Notes: generated from the sequence alone by a model not told the origin. A stretch of 64,000 bases of DNA from CAZYME01 sp964648115 (GCA_964648115.1 CAZYME010000007.1:12412-76411), one strand, 5' to 3'. Counted from the first letter of the stretch, positions 7,970 to 17,041 are shown. Translations and numbers: made by a program.

Positions 7970-9469
7970 TCAAGCGAGAACAACCCCACGTTTGCCGAGT
8001 AGGCGGTGTAAGTAGCGGGCAAGAAATAGCATACATGCTCCTAATATGCAGGCGGCCAATCCCATCCATAGGTAATATTGTTGGTAGATAGGAAGGCTTT
8101 GCAGTGGTGAAGTAATGTTTTCGGGAATGGCGACCCAGCTTGCTAAAGACCCAGATAGGGCGCTCGATAATGAACATGCCAAATACCATACGCCCATTGC
8201 AAAGGCTAATGCTCGGTTGTCACAATATAGGCCTATCATGCTCAAGCCAATAGCGCTTACCCATAGTTCCGCCAAGGAGATGAGAATATAGGTGAGTGCT
8301 ATGTAATTCCCATTGACGAGACCTTGCTGAGCATGCACCGCTGCATAGACCATCACCAGTAACGCGCTCCCTGCTAACAAAACACCGCACGCAAATTGAT
8401 AGGGAATGGAAAATCTCGGGAATTTTTCGTAAAAACGCGGAAGTTGTATCCCAAGAGCGATAATCAATAAGGGATTTAGCATTTGATAGTGGGCAGGGGA
8501 CACCTGAAAACCGAATAGGAGTGAGTTTGAGTTATTTTGAGCAAATAATATTAATGTGCTATTCATTTGATTGTAGATGACGAAAAATACAATGGCTTCG
8601 AGAATCAGCAACGATGCTACCAATTGCTTGTAACGGGGCTCACCAGATAGAGCAAATGTTTTAATTAAAAACCAGAAGATGCCTATTCCACAGCCCATTG
8701 AAATTAAAATACTGGCTAGAAATATGTGGGAATATGCAAATAAGGTAAATAAGTAGAGGACTACCAAATACCCTACCACGCGATATTTAGCTAATAAGGG
8801 TAAAGAAAGTCTATCTTTTCCCCAGATTACAGTGTCGTACAAAGAGTAACGATATGCGAAATTGAGTGCTGCGATTGATTTCCCTACAAATGCTATTGTA
8901 AGCACGGATAAAGGCCCATAACGACTATCTAATAGCGTGGGTGCCACCATCGTAGCTAAAAGAGCACCTACATTAATTGCCATATAGTAGAATGTCATAG
9001 CTGACTTGGCTTTGATGGCATCGTCAGTATAAATATGAGAAACCATGCCAGATGCTGTGCCTATCAAGAGGGAATTAGCCGCTGGGGTTAATGCAAAGGC
9101 TGCAATAAACAGATAGTCGCCGTGATCGGCGATCGTATGGCCGCTTAACATTATCAATAAATAAGCCAGAGCTAAGAGAATGCTTCCCAGTAAAATGCTT
9201 CGCCGTAAACCCAAAACATTGTCAGCCATATAGCCTCCAAGTACAGGCATGAGATAACCAGTAGCTTGGCTTATACCAATAAAGGCGTACGCTTTAGCTT
9301 GATTATACCCAAGGCCATGTGCAAGCATTGGCCGGGTTAAGAAGAGAATCAGTATGGTATTCAGAGCGTAGGTAGAAAACTGGCTCCAGAAGGTAATCAT
9401 AATAATATTTGTGGTTTGCTGTCGGCGAGCATTAAATAGAGGCAAGTGGTCTTCCATGGTATCTGGCAT
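7970..9469 (-). CDS. POT/PTR2-family peptide transporter-like MFS protein
   Basis: A 499-residue, 12-14 segment membrane protein. The loop GGYMADNVLGLRRSILLGS matches the proton-dependent oligopeptide transporter signature (GGxxADxxLGxRR), as does the overall length. The proton-coupling ExxER motif of helix 1 is not there: the aligned stretch reads ITFWSQFSTYA. So the protein belongs to the POT fold, but its substrate and coupling are uncertain. The start ATG at 9469 has AAGG upstream, formed within the end of the methyltransferase gene eight bases away, which suggests translational coupling. Downstream comes the GT-C enzyme. Confidence 0.78.
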   Translation of the reverse strand: MPDTMEDHLPLFNARRQQTTNIIMITFWSQFSTYALNTILILFLTRPMLAHGLGYNQAKAYAFIGISQATGYLMPVLGGYMADNVLGLRRSILLGSILLALAYLLIMLSGHTIADHGDYLFIAAFALTPAANSLLIGTASGMVSHIYTDDAIKAKSAMTFYYMAINVGALLATMVAPTLLDSRYGPLSVLTIAFVGKSIAALNFAYRYSLYDTVIWGKDRLSLPLLAKYRVVGYLVVLYLFTLFAYSHIFLASILISMGCGIGIFWFLIKTFALSGEPRYKQLVASLLILEAIVFFVIYNQMNSTLILFAQNNSNSLLFGFQVSPAHYQMLNPLLIIALGIQLPRFYEKFPRFSIPYQFACGVLLAGSALLVMVYAAVHAQQGLVNGNYIALTYILISLAELWVSAIGLSMIGLYCDNRALAFAMGVWYLACSLSSALSGSLASWVAIPENITSPLQSLPIYQQYYLWMGLAACILGACMLFLARYLHRLLGKRGVVLA

Positions 9470-9477
9470 ATAAAGCC

Positions 9478-10281
9478 TTATTTTTTTGCTAATACTATAT
9501 CGATGATGTGTGTATCCTGGTAGGGAAAGGTAAAAATTTTACTAAATAAACGTTTGAGCCGCTGTATAAGAAAGGTTTTGGGGAGCATGCGTATAGATAA
9601 GCTATTCAAAAACCACGTTCCTTCAATCCCAAACACAGCTAATTCATCAATATTATTAAGCGTTATTGGGATATGCAAACGTTGATGTTCAACCACTTGA
9701 AATTGATGTTCTGCAAATGTGCGCAGGAGATCTTCTTCACTAGCAGCAACGGTAGTATTCTTGACGATGGCTTTGTAGTAGTGACCCACAATGCTACTTA
9801 ACAAAGTCTCTTCCGCAATAAAGCTAGCCAGCTGTTGCTGGGCTATGGGGAAGGAGTCATACGTTGTAGTAATCAGTGAAAAATGACCATTTGCACGTGT
9901 TAACAAATTTGCTTCATTGAATAGCGTATTAATTGGGATATACGCATTAATGAAATGAGCAAGGACCAAGTCTTGGCTATGATGGGGCAGGCAGTTGCTG
10001 GCTTCGGTAGCGCTGGTCTCTATCGTGGTTAAGGGGAGTGCTTCACGCGCATGTTTTAGCATTTCCATAGAGATATCAATGCCAGTAAAGTCAGCAAGCG
10101 GCATGTTCTGTCTTAGTTGTTGTAAGAAAGCTCCATTCCCAACACCTAGATCCAGCACTTTATAATGCGGCTTCAACCCCAAATTTGCTCGTTTAATTTG
10201 AGAAATTGCTTGTTTATGGCTCTCACTGATTGAGCCAAATCGATTTGCCGTGGCATAGTGGTCGACAACATCGTGATACAT
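9478..10281 (-). CDS. Class I SAM-dependent methyltransferase
   Basis: A protein of about 267 residues with motif I KVLDLGVGNGAFLQQL, the acidic loop TGIDISMEML after strand 2, and LVLAHFINAYI as the motif IV region. These are enough to assign the class I Rossmann methyltransferase fold; the substrate is unknown. The start is uncertain. The ATG at 10281 begins MYHDVVDHYA, which looks like the usual family start. A GTG at 10296 has GGAAG upstream, and a TTG at 10308 is also open. It heads the minus-strand run with the POT transporter and the GT-C enzyme, and is divergent from the aminotransferase gene. Confidence 0.8.
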   Translation of the reverse strand: MYHDVVDHYATANRFGSISESHKQAISQIKRANLGLKPHYKVLDLGVGNGAFLQQLRQNMPLADFTGIDISMEMLKHAREALPLTTIETSATEASNCLPHHSQDLVLAHFINAYIPINTLFNEANLLTRANGHFSLITTTYDSFPIAQQQLASFIAEETLLSSIVGHYYKAIVKNTTVAASEEDLLRTFAEHQFQVVEHQRLHIPITLNNIDELAVFGIEGTWFLNSLSIRMLPKTFLIQRLKRLFSKIFTFPYQDTHIIDIVLAKK

Positions 10282-10376
10282 GACCTTTAAGGACACGTAA
10301 ACTTCCAATTTTTAAACATCCACCCAGTATATCGCCAATTTATTCTCTTGGGTACTTAGAAAGTGAAAATGTGAAT

Positions 10377-10405
10377 TTGACTAATACAAATAGGATTGAT
10401 AGTAT
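10377..10405 (+). promoter_or_regulatory. Sigma70-type promoter for the aminotransferase gene
   Basis: TTGACT at 10377-10382 and TAGTAT at 10400-10405 are separated by exactly 17 bases, in the spacer between divergent genes and 36 bases before the ATG at 10442. An AGGA ribosome site follows. Five of six bases of the -35 box and four of six of the -10 box fit the consensus. Seen by eye only. Confidence 0.5.
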
Positions 10406-10441
10406 CCCGCGAACCGTGGAGATAGTTCCTTTAGGACATAT

Positions 10442-11551
10442 ATGCAATTCATCGATTTAAAAACCCAATCAAATCGAATTGAAGAAAAAGTTTTGTCAAG
10501 ATTCAAAGCGATATTGCATCATGGCGCCTATATTATGGGCCCTGAAATAGCTGAACTAGAACAAGCTTTGGCAAAATTTGTTGGCGTGGAGCATGCATTA
10601 GCTGTTTCAAGTGGAACCGATGCTTTGTTGATCGCATTGATGGCTTTGGGTGTTGGAGCAGGCGATGAAGTGATCACTACTCCCTTTAGTTTCTTTGCGA
10701 CAGCGGAAATCATCGCGCTTTTAGGTGCAAAGCCAGTGTTTGTCGACATTGATCAAGACACATACAATATTGATGTGAGCAGTATTGAAGCCAAAATAAC
10801 TGCAAAAACCAAAGCAATTATGCCCGTGAGTTTGTACGGCCAATGCGCTGATTTTGATGAAATTAACGCTATTGCAAAAAAATATAATTTACCTGTGATT
10901 GAAGATGCTGCACAAAGTTTTGGTGCAACTTACAAAGGTCGTCAATCTTGTGGATTGACAACGATTGGTTGTACGAGTTTTTTCCCGTCCAAACCGCTGG
11001 GCTGTTATGGTGATGGAGGCGCGTGCTTTACTAATGATGCAGAGCTCGCAACGCGTATGAACGAGATCCGCACACATGGTCAGTCAAAACGCTATTATCA
11101 TACTAGATTGGGCATAAATGGGCGGATGGATACCATTCAAGCAGCGATTTTATTAGAAAAAATGGTGATTTTTCCTGAAGAAATTCAATTAAGACAACAA
11201 GTTGCTACAAGATACCTGCAGTTGCTTCCCACAGGTGTAAGAAAACCTATCATTCGCTCTCATAACACTAGCGTTTTTGCTCAATATACAATTGAAACCT
11301 CGTTCCGAGATATGACGCAGGAGGCTTTACAAAAAAGAGGTATTCCCACGGCAGTCCATTACCCTGTAGGCCTACACGAGCAACCGATTTTCAAAGAGCT
11401 TTACCCCGGCACACAAGCATTTCCAAAAACAGAAACCGCCGCACGCCGCGTGATGAGTCTTCCTATGCATCCATATCTAACATTAAGCCAGCAACAAGAA
11501 ATTTGTAAGGCGCTGGAGGAAGTGTTGAGTGAGGAGATTGCAGTAGCGTAA
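10442..11551 (+). CDS. DegT/DnrJ/EryC1 sugar aminotransferase, WbpE-like
   Basis: A 369-residue PLP enzyme that should transfer an amino group to a keto nucleotide-sugar. The PLP lysine is Lys184 in FFPSKPLGCYGDGG, the cofactor-stacking region is SSGTDALLIA (56-65), and EDAAQSFGA (154-162) supplies the Asp that holds the pyridine nitrogen. From memory, these stretches are nearly the same as in Pseudomonas WbpE, which makes UDP-GlcNAc(3NH2)A for a diaminomannuronate sugar. The partner enzymes WbpA, WbpB and WbpD are not adjacent. A Gfo/Idh protein at 49.0 kb could be a WbpB analogue. The start ATG has AGGA upstream and a promoter-like element 36 bases away. It is monocistronic by spacing. Confidence 0.85.
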   Translation: MQFIDLKTQSNRIEEKVLSRFKAILHHGAYIMGPEIAELEQALAKFVGVEHALAVSSGTDALLIALMALGVGAGDEVITTPFSFFATAEIIALLGAKPVFVDIDQDTYNIDVSSIEAKITAKTKAIMPVSLYGQCADFDEINAIAKKYNLPVIEDAAQSFGATYKGRQSCGLTTIGCTSFFPSKPLGCYGDGGACFTNDAELATRMNEIRTHGQSKRYYHTRLGINGRMDTIQAAILLEKMVIFPEEIQLRQQVATRYLQLLPTGVRKPIIRSHNTSVFAQYTIETSFRDMTQEALQKRGIPTAVHYPVGLHEQPIFKELYPGTQAFPKTETAARRVMSLPMHPYLTLSQQQEICKALEEVLSEEIAVA

Positions 11552-11570
11552 GCTTAGAACCAAAAATTTC

Positions 11571-11621
11571 GTAATAGCTCACCTTATATACGAATCTCTA
11601 GGTACGGATGTGGGCTATTAC
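11571..11621. terminator. Hairpin between convergent genes, possible bidirectional terminator
   Basis: GTAATAGCTCAC (11571-11582) pairs with GTGGGCTATTAC (11610-11621) over 12 positions with one G-T pair and a 27-base loop. It lies between the ends of the aminotransferase gene (+) and pgi (-). There is no clear T-run after either arm, so terminator function is only a suggestion. Confidence 0.4.
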
Positions 11622-11632
11622 AAACGTTAGGG

Positions 11633-13138
11633 CTATACGATAGATTTTTGAATTGTTCGTTCCTGAGCAAGACGCTTCGCACTTTCCACGCCTGGCTGAT
11701 CAAAAGGATTAACATCCCAAATAACGCTTTGTACAAAGACTTTATGCTCATAAAGAGCAGCTAAAGCGCCAATGGTGAAAGGGGTATAGTGGCTGATGCG
11801 AATGTGGTTTACAGGGAGTTGTCCAGGAATATAATAACTTTGATTTTCCTGGTCGTTAACTCCGGCTGTTAGTACGCGTATTTTTGCGTCACATATGTTA
11901 TTTATAATTTGTCCCGTATGTGCATTCAAACTAATAAAATCCGCTGTCACCTTATGAGTACCTTGGCAAAGCATTTGGTAATAACTATGTTGTGCTTGGT
12001 TACCCATCCCGCCCCAAATGAGAGGGCTGGTGGCGTGATTAATGGCTTTCCCTTGGTTATCTATAGATTTACCATTACTTTCCATATCAAGTTGTTGGAT
12101 ATATGGCACAAAATGTGTAAATAGCTGGGTATAAGTCCAGATTAATAAATTGTGAATGTGTAAAAAATTGTTATTCCAAATTCCAATCAATGCCAAAAGA
12201 ACGGGCAGGTTAGTTGCGAAATCACTTTTTTGAAAGTGCTCATCCATGCTATTTGCACCGGCAAGCAGCTGGTTAAATTGCTCAAAACCGATAGCAATCG
12301 CCGTGATTAAATTGATGGCAGAACAGAAAGAATATCGCCCACCAATCCAATCCCATATAGGTAGGACGGTATTTATCCCAAATTGGTGGGCCTTTTTACT
12401 ATCAGCAGTTATGGCAATAAAATGTTTTTCGTGGTGTTGTTCAGGGCCAATCCATTCCATTGCTTTTCTGGCATTATAAAGCGTTTCTTGTGTGGTAAAT
12501 GATTTTGAGGAAACAATAAATAATGTGGTTTCCGGAGCAAGTTTGGCCATTGCACTTGTGAAGCTGCTGGGATCGGAATCGGAAATAAAATGATACCCCA
12601 GTGCTTTCTCAGTGAAATCCTCTAGTGCTTTTAAAGAAAACCGTGGACCAAGGTCAGAGCCCCCAATACCGATATTGACTATGTCAGTAATAGGTTTTCC
12701 GGAAAATCCAAGCCATTGTTTCTCTCTAATTTGTTCAACAATGATTTGCATTTTTTTACGAGCTGCCATAACGTCAAGCATAACATTGTGACCATTAACC
12801 AGGATGGGTATGTCACTTGAAGCGCGTAATGCTGTATGCAGAGCTGGTCTATTTTCACTGATATTAACGTTATCACCGCGCATCAGAGCATGAATTTTAT
12901 CTCGTAAACAGCAGGAGTCTGCGAGCTCAATCAGCAATTCGAGTGTTTTGGCTGTGACGCGTTGATTTGAATAATCTAGATGAATATTGCATGAGGACGC
13001 GTTAAACTGTGCCCGCTCGTTAACCGAGGCTTGGATTAAATCTGAAGTGGCGTACAGTCTCAGCGACTGAGCATGCTCATCTAAAGATTTCCAAATGCTA
13101 GCTTTATTCGGCTTTGTCATTACGGCGTTCAACATCAT
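11633..13138 (-). CDS. pgi: Glucose-6-phosphate isomerase
   Basis: A 501-residue cytosolic isomerase interconverting glucose-6-P and fructose-6-P. Clear family marks are NIGIGGSDLGPRF, the phosphate-binding SSKSFTTQETL, the signature QLDMESNGKSIDNQG with the catalytic Glu, the His in NHATSPLIWGGMGNQAQHS, and a C-terminal NPFDQPGVESAKR with the active-site Lys region. It is about 45 residues shorter than E. coli Pgi. Three in-frame ATGs lie near the start (13138, 13135 and 13120), none with a strong ribosome site. Its product feeds nucleotide-sugar synthesis, fitting the surface-sugar context, but it is also a housekeeping enzyme. Confidence 0.95.
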   Translation of the reverse strand: MMLNAVMTKPNKASIWKSLDEHAQSLRLYATSDLIQASVNERAQFNASSCNIHLDYSNQRVTAKTLELLIELADSCCLRDKIHALMRGDNVNISENRPALHTALRASSDIPILVNGHNVMLDVMAARKKMQIIVEQIREKQWLGFSGKPITDIVNIGIGGSDLGPRFSLKALEDFTEKALGYHFISDSDPSSFTSAMAKLAPETTLFIVSSKSFTTQETLYNARKAMEWIGPEQHHEKHFIAITADSKKAHQFGINTVLPIWDWIGGRYSFCSAINLITAIAIGFEQFNQLLAGANSMDEHFQKSDFATNLPVLLALIGIWNNNFLHIHNLLIWTYTQLFTHFVPYIQQLDMESNGKSIDNQGKAINHATSPLIWGGMGNQAQHSYYQMLCQGTHKVTADFISLNAHTGQIINNICDAKIRVLTAGVNDQENQSYYIPGQLPVNHIRISHYTPFTIGALAALYEHKVFVQSVIWDVNPFDQPGVESAKRLAQERTIQKSIV

Positions 13139-13184
13139 TTAGTTGCGGTAAGATAGCATCAACAGAGGAGTGATAACAATAACT

Positions 13185-14198
13185 ATGATTTATTTATTGG
13201 TGGCGGTGGCATTTCTATGTTCTCTGGTTTTAACGTGGTATCTACGCCGTTACGCATTGGCAAGAAATATCTTGGATATTCCAAACTCTAGAAGCTCGCA
13301 TCTCGTTCCGACGCCACGTGGCGGTGGTTTGGCATTTATTGCTGTATTTTTAGTGGCGATCCCCTTTATAGCGTATTGTGGTTTTGTGATTTTACCAGTA
13401 AGTGGGGCGTTGATTGGGGCAGGATTATTTGTCGCAGCCCTTGGGTTTTTGGACGATCACGGCCATATTGCTCCGCATTTGAGGCTATTAGGGCATTTTG
13501 GCGCGAGCGCTTTTGCTCTGTACTGGCTGGGTGGCATGTCGCCTATCTTGCTGGGAGGGTGGATATTCCCCGCAGGTTTTTTGCTTAATATTTTGATGGT
13601 TATTTACCTGGTGTGGTTATTGAATTTATATAATTTTATGGATGGAATTGATGGAATAGCTGGGGTTGAGGCACTCAGTGTTTGTCTGGGAGGAGCTTTT
13701 ATTTATTGGCTTCATGGGGATTATGCTTTAATTGGTTTGCCAGTGATGTTGGCAGCAGCAGTTGCAGGTTTTTTATGGTGGAATTTCCCATCCGCACGCA
13801 TTTTTATGGGTGACGCAGGCAGTGGTTTTCTGGGATTGACCATTGGAATATTATCCATTCAAGCAGCGGCAATTAACCCGCAGTTTTTTTGGAGTTGGTT
13901 AATTCTATTAGGGGTGTTCATTGTAGATACAACCGTCACATTATTGTGTCGTTTCTACCGAGGCTGTAAACTGTACGAAGCGCACCGCAGCCATGCTTAT
14001 CAACACGCAGTAAGTTATTTTGGTAGCCACTTTGCGGTTACGTTTCGTGTATTAATGATAAATATTCTTTGGTTGTTACCCATAGCGATACTCGTTGCTA
14101 TGGATTTTTTAATTGGTCCTGCAGGGTTATTAATCGCTTATTTCCCACTGGTAATTGTAGTTGTTAAGTTTAAGGCTGGAAGGGAAGTCCTAAAATAG
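13185..14198 (+). CDS. Polyprenyl-phosphate HexNAc/FucNAc-1-phosphate transferase, WecA/WbpL-like (GT4 MraY family)
   Basis: A membrane enzyme of about 337 residues that should start glycan assembly by moving a sugar-1-phosphate onto undecaprenyl phosphate. Family marks are SRSSHLVPTPRGGGLAFI near the start, the Asp motif LGFLDDHG, NLYNFMDGIDGIAG, GDAGSGFLGL and the C-terminal HRSHAYQHA loop. About ten membrane segments are visible. The RGGG variant near the N-terminus is typical of WbpL/WbcO-type enzymes. I use the ATG at 13185. A GTG at 13170 is also open, and the GAGGAG at 13165-13170 is spaced oddly for either. It is divergent from pgi. Confidence 0.88.
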   Translation: MIYLLVAVAFLCSLVLTWYLRRYALARNILDIPNSRSSHLVPTPRGGGLAFIAVFLVAIPFIAYCGFVILPVSGALIGAGLFVAALGFLDDHGHIAPHLRLLGHFGASAFALYWLGGMSPILLGGWIFPAGFLLNILMVIYLVWLLNLYNFMDGIDGIAGVEALSVCLGGAFIYWLHGDYALIGLPVMLAAAVAGFLWWNFPSARIFMGDAGSGFLGLTIGILSIQAAAINPQFFWSWLILLGVFIVDTTVTLLCRFYRGCKLYEAHRSHAYQHAVSYFGSHFAVTFRVLMINILWLLPIAILVAMDFLIGPAGLLIAYFPLVIVVVKFKAGREVLK

Positions 14199-14346
14199 TA
14201 AAAATGTAATAAGGCCCTAATTTTCTCTCTTAATATTATGTTAAGAAATATTCGGTAAAATTATAGTCTAACAGTCGATGTGTCTGTTGTTTAATCATTC
14301 TGTGTTCATAAAGAGCACAATGGAGCTTTGTTAGGGAGATTTAGTC

Positions 14347-14541
14347 ATGTTGATTTTGACTCGTCGTATTGGTGAAACGCTTATTATTGGTGATGATGTA
14401 AACATTACTGTTTTGGGTGTAAAGGGTAATCAAGTGCGTTTAGGTATTAATGCACCAAAAGATGTTTCGGTGCATCGCGAAGAAATTTATCTACGCATAC
14501 AGCAAGAAAAGCAAGGTGCTGACACTGAAGAAGTAGTTTAA
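14347..14541 (+). CDS. csrA: Carbon storage regulator CsrA
   Basis: A 64-residue RNA-binding post-transcriptional regulator. The family core MLILTRRIGETLIIGDD is intact, as is VRLGINAPKDVSVHREEIY with the RNA-contacting Leu4 and the C-terminal Arg44/Glu45 region. The start has AGGGAG nine bases upstream. A perfect 10-bp stem terminator follows 25 bases after the stop. The ~148-base upstream region is unshared, suggesting its own promoter. In Legionella relatives CsrA controls the replicative/transmissive switch, but nothing in this sequence shows that role here. Very secure identification. Confidence 0.97.
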   Translation: MLILTRRIGETLIIGDDVNITVLGVKGNQVRLGINAPKDVSVHREEIYLRIQQEKQGADTEEVV

Positions 14542-14566
14542 CCTCAAAATTTTCTCACAGTCTTCC

Positions 14567-14606
14567 CGTTCCGAACGTATATAGATGTTCGGAACGTTCT
14601 TTTCTT
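14567..14606 (+). terminator. Rho-independent terminator of csrA
   Basis: CGTTCCGAAC (14567-14576) and GTTCGGAACG (14587-14596) form a perfect 10-bp stem with a 10-base loop, followed by TTCTTTTCTT. It lies directly after csrA and just before the end of the convergent birA gene, and may serve both directions. Confidence 0.85.
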
Positions 14607-15618
14607 ATAACAACGTGTCAGTATGTAATGAAGTATCACCCGATGATAGGTAATGTGTTACTTTCGTTTCATCCTGAACTATCAATTGACCCGTTTCATT
14701 AACACCCATTGCTTCACCACTTAAAGAACCGGTTAAATGCGAAACGGTTATATTTTTCCCTTGCAAGTAATCAGCTTGATGCCATTTTGAGATAAATGAA
14801 GCGAATCCATGTTCTACGAATTCTTTTAAATACTGGTCTAAATGAATAGTTAAGCCAGCGATTAGCGTGTTGCGATTTATATGACTATCAGTGATTTCAT
14901 ATAAGGAGCACCAAGGTTTATCAGGTAAGGGAGAATTTCCATCAACCATTTTTTGGGACGATGAGGAGTTCACATTTAAGCCAATCCCAATGACTACTTC
15001 TGCACTACCGTTGCTTTCAGCAATGACCTCAATAAGATTGCCGCACAGTTTTTTGTCATACCACAGAATATCATTAGGCCATTTGACACAAATATTATCC
15101 TTGATACCGGCGTCACACAGTGTTGCTAAAATAGCCAAGCTCACAACTAAACTTAAGCCCGATAACCGAGAGAGATCGCAGTCAAAATGCCAGCGGCTTG
15201 AGTAGTAGATATTCTCGCCAAAGGGCGAGTACCAATGTCTACCGAACCGCCCGCGACCTTCGGTTTGCATTTCAGCGCAGCAAACCTCTATTGCTTGAGT
15301 GCGGGGCAACTCTTTTAATAAGCGGTTGGTTGAATCTACAGAGGCGAATAAATGAAAATTGATAGGTTTGTTGAAATTCCTGGCTTTTAATTGCTCACGG
15401 ATAGTTGCTTCATGTAATAATTTCATAGGGGTAGCCAAGCGATAGCCACGGTGTGGTATGCATTGTATGGGCAAGCCTATGTCCACCAGCTGTTTGATAT
15501 GTTTCCAAATAGCTGTTCGTGAGACATTGAAGTGCTCTCCTAACGCATTGCCGCTGTGGCACACACCATCGCTTAAGTAGGCGATAATATGCGTTTGCAT
15601 GTCATTAAATTTTTTCAT
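14605..15618 (-). CDS. birA: Biotin--protein ligase / biotin operon repressor BirA
   Basis: A bifunctional enzyme of 337 residues using the ATG at 15618. The N-terminus is a winged helix (GNALGEHFNVSRTAIWKHI at about 23-41, then HRGYRL). The ligase domain has the adenylate loop GRGRFGR at 121-127, KWPNDILW at 179-186 and LCGNLIE, and a small C-terminal SH3-like domain follows. It attaches biotin to AccB and may repress biotin genes. The start overlaps the end of the phosphopantetheinyl transferase gene by 14 bases. No strong ribosome site precedes it, and an in-frame start 14 codons upstream exists but lies deeper in that gene. accA, of the biotin-dependent carboxylase, is 1.5 kb away. Confidence 0.93.
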   Translation of the reverse strand: MKKFNDMQTHIIAYLSDGVCHSGNALGEHFNVSRTAIWKHIKQLVDIGLPIQCIPHRGYRLATPMKLLHEATIREQLKARNFNKPINFHLFASVDSTNRLLKELPRTQAIEVCCAEMQTEGRGRFGRHWYSPFGENIYYSSRWHFDCDLSRLSGLSLVVSLAILATLCDAGIKDNICVKWPNDILWYDKKLCGNLIEVIAESNGSAEVVIGIGLNVNSSSSQKMVDGNSPLPDKPWCSLYEITDSHINRNTLIAGLTIHLDQYLKEFVEHGFASFISKWHQADYLQGKNITVSHLTGSLSGEAMGVNETGQLIVQDETKVTHYLSSGDTSLHTDTLL

Positions 15619-16336
15619 AAGGGTCACACTGCGTAAGCGTAAAGTAACGGATTTCCTCAATCGCCGGGTGGTGGCAAAGTGCAGCGCTGCAGGCTACCTG
15701 TGGCATGAACGAGACTATTTTCCATTGTTGGTTATGAAGGGTGTCAACACAAAGCTGGTTTGTCGGTGGTAAAATAGCCACGTCAAATTTTTGTGTAGGG
15801 TAGGCTAACCCAAGCCCGCATGCTTTAATAAAGGCTTCTTTTTGTGCCCAAATATGAAAAAATGCGAGCGGTTTGAGCATAGCATTCGTTTGCTGTAAAC
15901 CTTCAATTTCACTCGATGAAAATAAATGGTTGCCTATTCCTTCATAGGGTCTTGCTGAAAAAAATTCGATATCTACACCCAGTGGAAATTTTTTGCCAAT
16001 GGCCAGAAGAGCCAGATCACCTGAATGGCTTAAATTAAATTGTAGAGATAAATCGTTCTCAAGTTGTGGTTTGCCATGTTGATTGTAAGAGAATACCAAT
16101 TCAGCTGGCGGCACATTAATATAGCGGGCAAGAATGCAGCGCAGCATAGCACGCCCTGCAGTAAAACGCCGTTGATGGCGTGCGAAATAATAACGCTTAG
16201 CGCGCGCTAATTCATCTTCATTAAGCAAGTCGGCCGCACCAGCAAATTCTGTGTGCAGAGGGTATTGCCAAATATCAATACGGGTATTTTGTAAAACGTA
16301 GTCGCTGGGCTTTTCATTTTTTAAGATGGTATTCAT
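15605..16336 (-). CDS. 4'-phosphopantetheinyl transferase, Sfp type
   Basis: The enzyme transfers phosphopantetheine from CoA to carrier proteins. With the ATG at 16336 it has 243 residues, normal for the Sfp/Gsp group. Motifs are FNLSHSGDLALLAI, GVDIEFF with the metal-binding Asp and Glu, and WAQKEAFIKACGLGL with the catalytic Lys-Glu. A TTG 15 codons upstream is also open and would overlap vapC. No carrier-protein or NRPS/PKS gene is in the window, so its target could be fatty-acid ACP or a distant cluster. It overlaps birA downstream and follows vapC by 32 bases. Confidence 0.88.
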   Translation of the reverse strand: MNTILKNEKPSDYVLQNTRIDIWQYPLHTEFAGAADLLNEDELARAKRYYFARHQRRFTAGRAMLRCILARYINVPPAELVFSYNQHGKPQLENDLSLQFNLSHSGDLALLAIGKKFPLGVDIEFFSARPYEGIGNHLFSSSEIEGLQQTNAMLKPLAFFHIWAQKEAFIKACGLGLAYPTQKFDVAILPPTNQLCVDTLHNQQWKIVSFMPQVACSAALCHHPAIEEIRYFTLTQCDPYEKI

Positions 16337-16368
16337 GCAGGGTAAAATGAATGATGAGTGCAGAGCAT

Positions 16369-16782
16369 TTATTGAGTCCAATCGGTTATTTTTAGACCTT
16401 CGACATGCCTAAAAGCAAGATCATTCGTAATAAGTACTACTCCCAATGCGAGGGCATGGGCAGCAATTAGCATATCTAAATTACCTAAGGCTTTCCCTTT
16501 CTTTTGCATGTCTGCGCGAAGGACTCCGTAACATTCTGCAGCGGTGTTATCCCAAGGCAACACGTCAACACGGATCAGGAATTCATGAACAACCCGGGAG
16601 AGTTCTTTTGCATCACGATTTTTTGCTAATCCAAATAGCAATTCTCCTTCAGTCATAGCAGAAATTGCAAGCTCTGACATAGGAACAGAAACGACATTGT
16701 TGCGGACGTTGTTTGTTCCCCTGATAAAATGACTAACCATATTAGTATCAAGCATATAGCGATAAATTATTTCGTTAGTCAT
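16369..16782 (-). CDS. vapC: VapC-type PIN-domain toxin
   Basis: A 137-residue ribonuclease toxin. The PIN acidic residues are visible: Asp12 in RYMLDTNMVSHFIRG, the Glu in SAMTEGELLFGLAKN, the Asp in NLDMLIAAHALAL and the Asp in VLITNDLAFRHV. I take the ATG at 16782, which overlaps the antitoxin stop by eight bases and has AGGAGAGAG upstream. Longer readings would run through the antitoxin gene. VapC toxins usually cut initiator tRNA or rRNA loops, but the target is not visible here. It is paired with the AbrB-type antitoxin upstream and autoregulated with it by family rule. Confidence 0.9.
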   Translation of the reverse strand: MTNEIIYRYMLDTNMVSHFIRGTNNVRNNVVSVPMSELAISAMTEGELLFGLAKNRDAKELSRVVHEFLIRVDVLPWDNTAAECYGVLRADMQKKGKALGNLDMLIAAHALALGVVLITNDLAFRHVEGLKITDWTQ

Positions 16783-17026
16783 TAAACAAGTCTCTCTCCT
16801 GTGAGGAAGAGTCTCCACGTTCCACCATGAAGTCGTTAGGGATGCTAACTGTTTTAACAAGATCAAAAAAATCATCCCAAGTTTCTGGTTTACGCGACAA
16901 AATCACATCACCTGTTTTTTGATCTTTTCTGATAAAGACTTCTTTGCAGTTAGCAAATCGATAGGCAGCGGGTAAGCGCACCGCCTGGCTACGGCCATTT
17001 GTGAATATTTTGGCAGACTGAGCCAT
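16775..17026 (-). CDS. vapB: VapB-type AbrB-fold antitoxin
   Basis: An 83-residue antitoxin with an N-terminal SpoVT/AbrB DNA-binding swapped-hairpin domain (AKIFTNGRSQAVRLPAAYRF) and a C-terminal toxin-binding tail that includes the acidic and aromatic stretch WDDFFDLVKTV. The ATG at 17026 has GGAG six bases upstream; the ATG at 17038 overlaps that site and is less likely. The stop is inside the start of vapC. Repeated GTATATATC boxes lie just upstream of it. Confidence 0.9.
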   Translation of the reverse strand: MAQSAKIFTNGRSQAVRLPAAYRFANCKEVFIRKDQKTGDVILSRKPETWDDFFDLVKTVSIPNDFMVERGDSSSQERDLFND

Positions 17027-17041
17027 AATAGTCTCCATATT

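Noticed and set aside
7941..8189. N-terminal extension of the GT-C gene
   Set aside because: It is out-of-frame sequence of the POT transporter gene; the ATG at 7940 has a good ribosome site.
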